35,721 bases of DNA, taken from assembly GCA_019415925.1 (NCBI GenBank), contig DXYG01000020.1, positions 1-35,721 of the forward strand, given 5' to 3'. Below the pieces are notes generated by a model. It was not told the DNA's origin. It saw nothing but the letters and a program-made list of their open reading frames with translations, and did no database searches. Positions within the stretch are counted from its first letter, which is position 1. Each line of letters begins with the position of its first letter. Positions 14,771 to 21,790 of the stretch are shown here, in pieces. The position numbers and the translations under genes are program-made. The DNA is from Clostridiales bacterium (GTDB lineage Bacteria > Bacillota > Clostridia > Oscillospirales > Acutalibacteraceae).

Positions 14771-15583
14771 TTATGAAATGGGAACGTTGTTTTCGTCACA
14801 GCCTACAAAGCCGAGCTGAACACCGAGCTGTGCGTCCTGAACATCGTCATCACACTGCGGGTCTTCGCCGTCAATCCAAATTCGGATTGTTGCCTTTGTG
14901 GGAGTAAGCTGGTCAAGATGGAAAAGCCTTGTGCTGTTGCTGTACTGCATTGTACCTGAAGGAAGGTCGAATGTTGACTGTCCGTTGACAGGAGTTCCAC
15001 GGTTCGGCTCATAAATTGCAGTACCGTTTTTGTCGGTTGAAAAATCAACTCGTGCGCAATTTACAACGTCAGCCTTTGCACCCGTAGAGGTTGTTGTAAC
15101 CTTTGTGCCGTCATCCTCGCCCTGCTTGGTGCTTTCGGTTGTAAGGTGCACCCACATATCCTCGGTAGCGATAAAGTAACACTCAAATTCGAGGTAGGAG
15201 CGTTTATTAGGTTCTCTCTCAGCTCCACGCTGATTAGTAAAGCGAGTGCCGTTGGTAGTAGTAACCGGGTCGAGCATAATCTCTGCAAGGCTTGTGCCCT
15301 GCTTCTGAAGATAACTGTCAACCATTTCGTTGGTGATTACCTTGGTGTATCTCTCGAGGTCGGTGCCGTAATTTTCCATTCCGACCTTGAGCTGTGCGCT
15401 CATACTGATTTTGATATCGAGATTATCAACGCCGGCAAAGGTATTTACCGTAAACCAGGCAACCGTTGCGGTAGTCATTGAAAGCAGAGTAATAAGGGCT
15501 ACAAACACTATCAGCCTTTTGCGCCTTTTACGAGGCACTTTTTCGCTGACCATATTATCAACTATTTTGTTGAAAAAGCCCAT
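14771..15583 (-). CDS. TasA-like exported or anchored protein, first gene of the cluster
   Basis: A 270-residue protein. The ATG at 15583 is chosen for GGGAG 8 bases upstream; an in-frame GTG at 15592 lies inside that region. Residues 1-23 are basic (PRKRRKR), a membrane segment spans about 24-41, and V-A-W-F-T (41-45) is the SipW-type motif. The outer domain has a TTNGTRF motif, then a Y-L-E-F-E-C strand, and ends with I-R-I-W-I-D-G-E-D-P-Q-C, as in the next two genes. Being first after the promoter, it is probably a minor or base subunit, as in other fibre operons. It is homologous to the other TasA-like proteins by motif order rather than by high identity. Confidence 0.78.
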   Translation of the reverse strand: MGFFNKIVDNMVSEKVPRKRRKRLIVFVALITLLSMTTATVAWFTVNTFAGVDNLDIKISMSAQLKVGMENYGTDLERYTKVITNEMVDSYLQKQGTSLAEIMLDPVTTTNGTRFTNQRGAEREPNKRSYLEFECYFIATEDMWVHLTTESTKQGEDDGTKVTTTSTGAKADVVNCARVDFSTDKNGTAIYEPNRGTPVNGQSTFDLPSGTMQYSNSTRLFHLDQLTPTKATIRIWIDGEDPQCDDDVQDAQLGVQLGFVGCDENNVPIS

Positions 15584-15934
15584 TGTAAACACTCCCGAAT
15601 AAAATTTTACATAGTTACGAACTTAAATTCATCATTTGATAAAACAAGTTTATACCTAATTTGCCAAAAAATCAATAATTTTATTACGTATTTTCCTAAT
15701 TTTGTATATTTACACAATCTTCGTGGGTCCGATTTGTGCATAATAATTAAATATATTACAGAAATGTAAAAAGTATTGTTACTGTTCAAAAATTGCTCTT
15801 TTTTATACAAAAAGAATAAATACTGCTATATATTATTAAATTTTACCCTTGAATGTATAAAAATGATAGATATAATAGTAATAAAATGATGTTTTTTCAA
15901 TGTAACATTTCGATTTGTATTTCTTATAAAACAA
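15584..15934 (-). promoter_or_regulatory. AT-rich leader and promoter region of the surface cluster
   Basis: About 350 bases without a credible gene. On the minus strand it holds a promoter (15872-15900) and a probable 5' leader of about 280 nt, very AT-rich, ending at the GGGAG ribosome site. I looked for c-di-GMP (GEMM) and other common riboswitch cores and saw none. A 67-codon open frame in the leader is not convincing. Confidence 0.5.
15872..15900 (-). promoter_or_regulatory. Sigma-A-type promoter of the surface cluster
   Basis: On the minus strand: TTGAAA (15900-15895), a 17-base spacer, then TATTAT (15877-15872). It lies just past the terminator of the LOG gene pair and about 290 bases before the first surface gene. 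Confidence 0.6.
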
Positions 15935-15959
15935 AAAAGGCACGAAAATCGTGCCTTTT
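15935..15959 (-). terminator. Rho-independent terminator of the LOG gene pair
   Basis: Perfect 11-bp stem AAAAGGCACGA/TCGTGCCTTTT with a 3-base loop, followed on the minus strand by TTTTTTGTTTT. It is about 20 bases past the stop of the small protein gene and isolates it from the surface cluster. Confidence 0.9.
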
Positions 15960-15977
15960 GAATAATATTTCACAATT

Positions 15978-16151
15978 TTAAATCTGCTTATTCACGATTT
16001 TATATTCGTCATATAGCTGAAAATAGTGACATTGGGTTACGTTCTGAGTGAGAAAACGCTCCATTTCGTCCTCGTCAAGGTCAATGCTGCAGTAATCGCC
16101 GAACTCCTCGTCAGCAACATAGTGAGCACACATTTCACAGCTGTCAGCCAT
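15978..16151 (-). CDS. Small acidic Cys-containing protein (57 aa)
   Basis: A 57-residue protein starting MADSCEMCAHY. The start at 16151 overlaps the end of the LOG gene by 8 bases (ATGGCTGA) and has GAGGGG upstream, so the two are translationally coupled. C5, C8, C21 and C42 form a CxxC plus two further cysteines, possibly a small metal-binding knuckle. The sequence is acidic (DLDEDEMERF) and resembles short uncharacterised clostridial proteins of the DUF6472 type; that family call is from memory. A longer in-frame start would overlap far into the LOG gene. Function unknown. Confidence 0.75.
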   Translation of the reverse strand: MADSCEMCAHYVADEEFGDYCSIDLDEDEMERFLTQNVTQCHYFQLYDEYKIVNKQI

Positions 16152-16737
16152 TGCTCTTATCCCCCTCGTAAACGAAGTTATACTTATTATATGAAAAGGG
16201 AACGTAGTTTTCAAGCTGTTCAATAACTTCTTCCTGCGTGTCGGCTACGGAATAAAGGCGTTTGCAGTCGTCTGTCATAAACTTGTTTTTTACTGCGTTG
16301 TCCATCATAGCAATCATATGATTGTAGTAGCTTTTTACATTATATATGATAATGGGCTTTTGGTGACGTCTGAGCTGTTTGAGGGTGAGAACCTCGAAAA
16401 ACTCCTCAAAAGTGCCCATTCCGCCTGCGCAGATGATAAAAGCGTCGGATTTGTCCTCCATAATGCCCTTGCGTTCACGCATTGTTTCGGTGAAAATAAG
16501 CTCGGTACAGTTGTCGTAGATTACGTCCATTTCCTTAAAGAACTCGGGACTTACGCCGATAAGCGTTCCGTTTTCGGCTGAGGCACCCCTTGCGGCTGCT
16601 CCCATAACGCCGTATTTTCCTGCTCCGAATACGATTCCGTGACCTCTTTTTGCAAGCTCAGAAGCGAGCTTTTCGGCAGAATCGAGATATTCCTTGTCAA
16701 TGAGGTCGCTTGACGAACCAAATACACATATATTCAT
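16144..16737 (-). CDS. LOG-family (TIGR00730) nucleotide phosphoribohydrolase-like protein
   Basis: A 197-residue cytoplasmic Rossmann-like protein beginning MNICVFGSSSD. The ATG at 16737 is used since AAAGGA lies 9 bases upstream; an in-frame TTG (16755) overlaps that site. Family hallmarks are V-F-G-A-G-K-Y-G-V-M-G, the M-R-E-R-K motif, and AGGMGTFEEFFE in place of the usual P-G-G-x-G-T-x-x-E, with Ala for Pro. LOG enzymes release the base from nucleoside 5'-monophosphates, best known for cytokinins; older databases call them lysine decarboxylases, which is wrong. The physiological substrate is unknown. It is cotranscribed with the 57-residue protein from a consensus promoter just upstream. 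Confidence 0.88.
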   Translation of the reverse strand: MNICVFGSSSDLIDKEYLDSAEKLASELAKRGHGIVFGAGKYGVMGAAARGASAENGTLIGVSPEFFKEMDVIYDNCTELIFTETMRERKGIMEDKSDAFIICAGGMGTFEEFFEVLTLKQLRRHQKPIIIYNVKSYYNHMIAMMDNAVKNKFMTDDCKRLYSVADTQEEVIEQLENYVPFSYNKYNFVYEGDKSNG

Positions 16738-16768
16738 AAAACAATTTCCTTTCAATAATATATTTCAC

Positions 16769-16797
16769 ATTATACATTGCAAATCAGTTAAGGTCAA
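16769..16797 (-). promoter_or_regulatory. Promoter of the LOG gene
   Basis: On the minus strand: TTGACC, 17-base spacer, TATAAT. A near-consensus sigma-A site ending about 32 bases before the ATG at 16737. Confidence 0.82.
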
Positions 16798-16874
16798 CAG
16801 ATAAATTTAATTAACAATTATCAATGTACGATTAACAATTATTATTTGTAAATTATTTTCCGGAGGAAAAAACT

Positions 16875-18260
16875 ATGTCGGTACTCTCTAAAATAAAAGA
16901 AGATAAAAAGCTTCCAGTTGTTCAGCGGAGCGTTATAAGCCTTGCGTGGCCGATATTCTTTCAGTCGTTTCTCGGCGTTGCGCTCGGCTATGTCGATACC
17001 ATTATGCTGTCAAACTACAGCGAAACAGCCGTCGGCGCTATCGGCAACGCAAACTCGATAATCGGGTTTCTTGCGCTTGCGTTCACCGTAATTTCGAGCG
17101 CAACGGGAATTATGGTAAGCCAGTACCTCGGCGCAGGCAAAAAAGAAGAAATGAACCGCATTTACACTGTTGCTTTGAGCTTTAACCTTGTTTTAAGCGG
17201 AATCATCAGTCTTGTGGTGTTTTTGTTCAGCAATCCTCTGCTTTCGGTTATGCAGGTGCCCAATGAGATGATGAGTGACGCCGATATGTATATGAAAATA
17301 GTCGGCGGTACTATCTTTACACAGGCGCTTATCAATGCGTTCAGCCAGATTTTCAGCAGTCACGGCAAAACTGTTTTCGGAATGGTAATAGCCTTTGGTA
17401 TGAACATTACAAATATTATCGGCAACTTCCTCTTTCTCTACGGACCTCTGCACAGTCTTGGACTTGGCGCTTCGGGCGTTGCGATTTCAACCTCAGTGAG
17501 CAGAATTCTGGCAGTTATCGCTGCAATCATTTACTTTTACTGCGTTATCAAGGGAAGTTTTGGCATAAAATACCTCAGACCGTTTCCTTTCAGGATTTTA
17601 AAGCAGCTTTTAAGGCTCGGTATTCCCACAGCAGGCGAGAATATCTCCTACAACTTTTCTCAGCTTGTCATCACCGCCTTCGTAAACACTATGGGTATTA
17701 TTGCCATAAATACTAAAATATATGCAACTATGCTTTCAATGTTTACTTATATGATTGCTTTTTCAGCCGCAATTGCTACGCAGATTATAGTAGGTCACAG
17801 CGTCGGCGCAGGAGATTACGACTTTGCGTACAAGCGTGTGATGAAAACGCTTCGGTTTGGACTGCTTGTTTCAATTTCAATAGCTATAATCAACTGGCTT
17901 GCTTCTCCGTTTACCTTCACGCTGTTTTCAGACGACCCGAAGGTTGGCGAGCTGCTTGCTGCACAGGGTGCACCGGTTATGTTCATTGCAATTTTCCTTG
18001 AATTCGGACGTACGACAAATATTGTTATAATCAACAGTATGAAAGCGGCAGGAGATGTTAAATTCCCCACAATGCTTGCAATATTCTCAATGTGGGGACT
18101 GAGCGTGCTTATTGCATACGTTCTCGGCGTTGTGCTCGGAATGGGACTTGCAGGCGTATGGATAGGTATGGCGGCTGACGAAATTTTCAGAGGCGTTGTT
18201 GTATTCGTAAGGTGGATAAGAGGAAGCTGGAGAGGAAAAAGAGTTGTCAGCACAGACTGA
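16875..18260 (+). CDS. MATE-family multidrug/cation antiporter
   Basis: A 461-residue integral membrane protein with CCGGAGGA upstream of the ATG. About 12 membrane segments fall in two homologous halves, each starting with a MATE-type segment (ISLAWPIFFQSFLGVALGYV near 22-41; LRLGIPTAGENISYNFSQL near the middle). V-D-T-I-M-L-S and the G-x-x-x-S-x-x-x-G-A-G motifs match the MatE family. It would expel cationic drugs or metabolites using Na+ or H+. The length is normal for the family (about 450). It stands alone, divergent from the LOG gene, with no regulator nearby. The substrate cannot be told from sequence. Confidence 0.92.
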   Translation: MSVLSKIKEDKKLPVVQRSVISLAWPIFFQSFLGVALGYVDTIMLSNYSETAVGAIGNANSIIGFLALAFTVISSATGIMVSQYLGAGKKEEMNRIYTVALSFNLVLSGIISLVVFLFSNPLLSVMQVPNEMMSDADMYMKIVGGTIFTQALINAFSQIFSSHGKTVFGMVIAFGMNITNIIGNFLFLYGPLHSLGLGASGVAISTSVSRILAVIAAIIYFYCVIKGSFGIKYLRPFPFRILKQLLRLGIPTAGENISYNFSQLVITAFVNTMGIIAINTKIYATMLSMFTYMIAFSAAIATQIIVGHSVGAGDYDFAYKRVMKTLRFGLLVSISIAIINWLASPFTFTLFSDDPKVGELLAAQGAPVMFIAIFLEFGRTTNIVIINSMKAAGDVKFPTMLAIFSMWGLSVLIAYVLGVVLGMGLAGVWIGMAADEIFRGVVVFVRWIRGSWRGKRVVSTD

Positions 18261-18268
18261 TGACTATT

Positions 18269-18302
18269 CAATTCGGAATTCGGAATGCGTAATTCGGAAT
18301 TA
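18269..18302 (+). repeat. Short AATTCGGAAT-type spacer repeat
   Basis: Three copies of an AATTCGGAAT-like unit lie in a row between the MATE gene and the leuC leader. A related fragment (ATTCCGAATT) occurs at about 20262-20271. The meaning is unknown; it is probably a decayed intergenic repeat. Confidence 0.5.
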
Positions 18303-18333
18303 AATGTATATTATAGTTAACGTTATTTTAGTA

Positions 18334-18353
18334 ATTGTAAAGTAGTTTACAAT
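18334..18353. promoter_or_regulatory. Perfect 20-bp palindrome upstream of leuC, Rex-like operator candidate
   Basis: ATTGTAAA-GTAG-TTTACAAT, with perfect 8-bp arms and a 4-base spacer, 64 bases before the leuC start. The inner 18-mer has the layout of the redox repressor Rex site (TTGTTAA-N4-TTAACAA in clostridia), with one symmetric base change per arm. Assignment to Rex is inference. Confidence 0.55.
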
Positions 18354-18416
18354 CTTTTCTTCTTCAATATGCAATAATGTATTTAAAGTAAATAACAGAC
18401 TCAAGGAGTGATAATT

Positions 18417-19685
18417 ATGGGTATGACTATGTCGCAGAAAATCCTCGCCGCTCACGCAGGGCTTGACGAGGTTAAGGCAGGTCAGCTTATTGAAGCAAAG
18501 CTGGATATGGTGCTCGGCAACGACGTTACCTCTCCCGTTGCAATCAACGTATTTGAAGAAAACGGCGCAACTGCTGTATTTGACAACACAAAAATCGCAA
18601 TGATTATGGACCACTTTACTCCAAACAAGGATATCAAGGCGGCTACACAGGTTAAGCAGACAAGAGAGTTTGCTCACAAATACGACATCAAGAACTACAA
18701 GGACGTCGGTCAGATGGGCATTGAACACGCTCTTCTCCCCGAAATGGGACTTGTAGGACCGGGTTGTCTTTGCATAGGCGCAGACTCACACACCTGTACA
18801 TACGGTGCGCTCGGCGCATTTTCAACAGGTGTTGGCTCAACCGATATGGCGGCAGGAATGATTAGCGGCAAGGCTTGGTTCAAGGTTCCCTCCGCTATCA
18901 AATTCAACCTTATCGGCAAGCCGCAGGGCTATGTCAGCGGTAAGGACGTAATTCTTCACATCATCGGCAAAATCGGCGTTGACGGTGCGCTCTACAAGTC
19001 AATGGAATTTGTCGGCGAGGGCATTAAGTACCTCAACATTGACGACAGACTCTGCATTGCAAATATGGCTATTGAGGCAGGCGCAAAGAACGGCATCTTC
19101 CCTGTTGACGACGTAACTCGTGAATACTGCAACGACAGATATCAGGGCACTCCCGTTGAATACACTGCCGACGATGACGCAGTTTATGACGAAGAATACA
19201 CAATTGATTTGAGCGAGCTTAAGCCGACTGTTGCATTCCCCCACCTTCCCGAAAACACAAGAACGGTTGATGAAATCGGCGAAAAGGAAGTTAAAATCGA
19301 CCAGTGCGTAATCGGCTCGTGCACAAACGGCAGAATTTCCGATTTACGTGCGGCAGCTGATATTTTAAAGGGCAGAAAGATTGCAGACAACGTAAGATGC
19401 ATTATCCTCCCCGGAACACAGAAAATCTGGCTTGAGGCAATGCACGAGGGACTTTTCGACATATTTGTAGAGGCAGGCGCAGTTGTTTCAACTCCCACAT
19501 GCGGCCCTTGCCTTGGCGGTCATATGGGTATCCTTGCCGCAGGCGAGAAGGCTATTTCAACTACAAACCGCAACTTTGTAGGCAGAATGGGACACGTTGA
19601 CAGTGAGGTTTACCTTGCAAGTCCTGCCGTTGCGGCTGCAAGCGCAGTAACGGGTTATATCACAGACCCTGAAAAGCTCAATTAA
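18417..19685 (+). CDS. leuC: 3-isopropylmalate dehydratase large subunit
   Basis: A 422-residue aconitase-superfamily protein. With LeuD it isomerises 2-isopropylmalate to 3-isopropylmalate in leucine synthesis. The ATG at 18417 has AAGGAG 8 bases upstream. The [4Fe-4S] ligands are C302 (G-S-C-T-N-G-R), C362 and C365 (T-C-G-P-C). G-A-D-S-H-T-C-T-Y-G (121-130) is the usual aconitase motif. At about 420 residues it is the archaeal/clostridial two-subunit type rather than the 466-residue enterobacterial type. That type also includes homoaconitase and related enzymes, so substrate assignment is slightly open; no leuA or leuB is in the window to settle it. It is followed 19 bases later by leuD. 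Confidence 0.93.
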   Translation: MGMTMSQKILAAHAGLDEVKAGQLIEAKLDMVLGNDVTSPVAINVFEENGATAVFDNTKIAMIMDHFTPNKDIKAATQVKQTREFAHKYDIKNYKDVGQMGIEHALLPEMGLVGPGCLCIGADSHTCTYGALGAFSTGVGSTDMAAGMISGKAWFKVPSAIKFNLIGKPQGYVSGKDVILHIIGKIGVDGALYKSMEFVGEGIKYLNIDDRLCIANMAIEAGAKNGIFPVDDVTREYCNDRYQGTPVEYTADDDAVYDEEYTIDLSELKPTVAFPHLPENTRTVDEIGEKEVKIDQCVIGSCTNGRISDLRAAADILKGRKIADNVRCIILPGTQKIWLEAMHEGLFDIFVEAGAVVSTPTCGPCLGGHMGILAAGEKAISTTNRNFVGRMGHVDSEVYLASPAVAAASAVTGYITDPEKLN

Positions 19686-19704
19686 GAAAGGTAAGGTGCT
19701 AAAT

Positions 19705-20184
19705 ATGAACGCAAAAGGTACTGTACATAAATTCGGCGACAACGTTGATACAGACGTAATTATCCCTGCTCGTTATCTTAACACAGCCTCGCACAAGGAG
19801 CTTGCGGCTCACTGTATGGAGGATATCGACAAGGATTTTGTGAACAATGTAAAAGAGGGCGACATTATGGTTGCCGAAAAGAACTTTGGTTGCGGCTCGT
19901 CACGAGAACATGCTCCGATTGCAATTAAGGCAAGCGGAATTTCGTGCGTAATCGCCTCAACCTTTGCAAGAATTTTCTACCGCAACGCAATCAACATCGG
20001 ACTTCCGATTCTTGAATGTGACGAGGCGGCAAGGGAAATCAAGTCAGGCGACACAGTTTCGGTAAATTTTGATACAGGCGTTATCACAGACGAAACAACA
20101 GGCAAGACCTATCAGGCAGAGCCGTTCCCCGAGTTCATTCAGAACATAATCAAAAAGGGCGGACTTATCAAGTCAATCACATAA
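19705..20184 (+). CDS. leuD: 3-isopropylmalate dehydratase small subunit
   Basis: A 159-residue swivel-domain partner of LeuC. The ATG at 19705 is preferred over an in-frame GTG at 19696, because AAGGTAAGG sits upstream of the ATG. Seen are D-N-V-D-T-D-V-I-I-P-A-R-Y-L (about 12-25), the substrate-loop region Y-L-N-T, and F-G-C-G-S-S-R-E-H-A (about 63-72), the swivel-domain signature. The length fits the short archaeal/clostridial LeuD family (about 160-165). The Y-L-x-x loop helps set substrate choice in this family; Y-L-N-T is common in clostridial LeuD but I cannot test activity. A strong terminator follows. Confidence 0.93.
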   Translation: MNAKGTVHKFGDNVDTDVIIPARYLNTASHKELAAHCMEDIDKDFVNNVKEGDIMVAEKNFGCGSSREHAPIAIKASGISCVIASTFARIFYRNAINIGLPILECDEAAREIKSGDTVSVNFDTGVITDETTGKTYQAEPFPEFIQNIIKKGGLIKSIT

Positions 20185-20209
20185 TATATATTGTATATTC
20201 AAAAAAACA

Positions 20210-20247
20210 GGTCGGAACACCGTAATTGGTATTCCGACCGTTTTTTG
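20210..20247 (+). terminator. Rho-independent terminator of leuCD
   Basis: GGTCGGAA pairs with TTCCGACC (8 bp, extended by ACC/GGT across a mismatch) and is followed by GTTTTTTG. It lies 26 bases past the leuD stop. Confidence 0.9.
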
Positions 20248-20275
20248 TTTGAAATTCAATTAATTCCGAATTGAA

Positions 20276-21475
20276 TCATTTTGCTTCCGCAAATTTCAGG
20301 TTGTTCTCCTTTGCATAGCTTTCTGCCGTTGAGCCTTTTGTGCCGTAAAGCACAAAGCCCTCAATTGCGCTTTCTTCATAAGAACCTTCGTCTTCATACT
20401 CAAGACCGATTCCGCAGCCGTCCATAGTCTTTACAGACTTGGGAACAGTAACCTTGACTAAATTTTCACAGCCAAAAAATGCGTCAGGTTCAATTGTTTC
20501 AACGCCGTCCTCAATTACAACCTCGTCGATATCCTCGTTAAACGACATAGCAAATTCCCTGATAACCTTTACAGATCCGGGTATTACAACCTTGATAAAT
20601 TTTTCGTCATTATCATAGCTGCTGAGATTATAAACACCGAGAAATTCAATCTCTACAACGTCCTTGCCGTCAATCTCTGACGGAATTTCAGCAGTAAGAG
20701 TCTTTGCATCATAGTCATACATATTGTCATATGCGGTAATCTTTACACCGCCGTCGGTGGGCTTGTAGTAGCAGTGAGAAACGTTGTCAAGTGTACCGTA
20801 GTAGTCATCATAGCCTGTGTCGCTTGTTTCGGGAACGGTGGTATCGTCCTCTATGATGACCTCTGTATTATCCTCAATCCACTCGGGAAGCGTGTAGTCT
20901 TCAAGTTCCGAAACATAGGAACTTGCAAAGTTATTTACAATATTCTTACCTGCATTGATAAGATTGCAGGCAACAACACCTACTATAATGCAGAGAATAA
21001 GAATCAGTCCGCCCACAATTCCGAGCACAAGACCTACTACCTTGCCTGTACTCATACCCTTTTTGCCCGAGGGCACGTTATTCTGAGGCTGATTTGTAAA
21101 CTGTTGTCCCGTATATCCGCCGTTTGAGCCGTTTGTAAACTGCTGACCAAAGCTCGTTTGCTGAGGCTGTACGGGATTTTCCTGAACGTTAGCGTTAAAG
21201 TCATTTGACGGATTGTACTGAACCGGCTGAGGAATTTCATTCTGTTCAGGTGTACTTTCGGGAACAGGGTTTGCCTGAACAGGCTCTGCCGGCTGTGTTT
21301 GCTCGGTCTGAACAGGTACGCTGTCGGCTTTAGGCGCAGGAGTTCCGCATTTCATACAGAAGTTGCCTGTTATTTCCTCTCCGCAGTTAGGGCAGACAGG
21401 ATTAGTGGGTGCAGGTGCACCGCAGTTTGTGCAGAATTTACCTGTAAATTCTGCTCCGCATTTTGTGCATTTCAT
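20276..21475 (-). CDS. Double zinc-ribbon, single-TM protein with LRR (BspA-like) outer domain
   Basis: A 399-residue membrane protein with AAGGAGAG upstream. Two zinc ribbons open the protein: C3/C6...C15/C18 and C28/C31...C40/C43. A Pro/Gln/Glu-rich disordered linker (about 50-140) follows, then one membrane segment (about 146-170). The outer region from about 235 on has leucine-rich LRR_5/BspA-type units such as V-V-I-P-G-S-V-K-V-I and V-T-V-P-K-S-V-K-T-M. The zinc ribbons are probably cytoplasmic and the LRR part outside. Such zinc-ribbon/TM proteins are common in Clostridia with no known function. It is monocistronic, between leuCD and mrp, and convergent with leuD. Confidence 0.8.
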   Translation of the reverse strand: MKCTKCGAEFTGKFCTNCGAPAPTNPVCPNCGEEITGNFCMKCGTPAPKADSVPVQTEQTQPAEPVQANPVPESTPEQNEIPQPVQYNPSNDFNANVQENPVQPQQTSFGQQFTNGSNGGYTGQQFTNQPQNNVPSGKKGMSTGKVVGLVLGIVGGLILILCIIVGVVACNLINAGKNIVNNFASSYVSELEDYTLPEWIEDNTEVIIEDDTTVPETSDTGYDDYYGTLDNVSHCYYKPTDGGVKITAYDNMYDYDAKTLTAEIPSEIDGKDVVEIEFLGVYNLSSYDNDEKFIKVVIPGSVKVIREFAMSFNEDIDEVVIEDGVETIEPDAFFGCENLVKVTVPKSVKTMDGCGIGLEYEDEGSYEESAIEGFVLYGTKGSTAESYAKENNLKFAEAK

Positions 21476-21504
21476 AACAATTCTCTCCTTATGAAAGTAA
21501 TACC

Positions 21505-21581
21505 GTAGGGAACGACCCCTGTGTCGTTCCTAACTGACATTCATCTAACCTTATAGGAACAACACAGGGGTTGTTCCCTAC
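21505..21581. repeat. GTAGGG-type paired-hairpin repeat, with compensatory changes
   Basis: The left arm folds on itself (GGAACGAC/GTCGTTCC). The right arm folds on itself with both partners changed (GGAACAA/TTGTTCC). The outer ends are GTAGGG and CCCTAC. It is the same element as 28874-28950. Confidence 0.88.
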
Positions 21582-21649
21582 TACAATGTTAAACCTAAAA
21601 ATACACATATCGTACGAAATATAAAATCAGCTCTTTATACTAATCAGTT

Positions 21650-21727
21650 TAGGGAACGGTCTTGACCGTTCCGCTGATTTACAAGCCAACTCTTAACCGA
21701 CTCGGAACGGTCAAGATCGTTCCCTAC
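21650..21727. repeat. GTAGGG-type paired-hairpin repeat, GGAACGGTC variant
   Basis: Left local hairpin GGAACGGTC/GACCGTTCC (loop TT); right local hairpin GGAACGGTC/GATCGTTCC (one G-U). The ends are TAGGG and CCCTAC. The same design as its neighbour but with a different stem sequence. Confidence 0.85.
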
Positions 21728-21790
21728 ATTTGAGTGTGGTTATTTTATAACGAAGTTGAAAAATTTTAGAATTAACACAGTACTACGAAT

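Larger units (their letters stand above)
21476..21790. other. 315-bp gap holding two paired-hairpin repeats
   Basis: No gene is seen. Two complete GTAGGG-type elements (21505-21581 and 21650-21727) fill most of it. The second may end transcripts of mrp, since no separate terminator is visible past the mrp stop. Confidence 0.7.

Noticed and set aside
15607..15810. A 67-codon minus-strand open frame in the leader of the surface cluster
   Set aside because: Very AT-rich, no ribosome site, composition typical of non-coding DNA; it overlaps the untranslated leader.
15584..15870. A c-di-GMP riboswitch controlling the surface cluster
   Set aside because: The conserved GEMM core could not be found in the leader.
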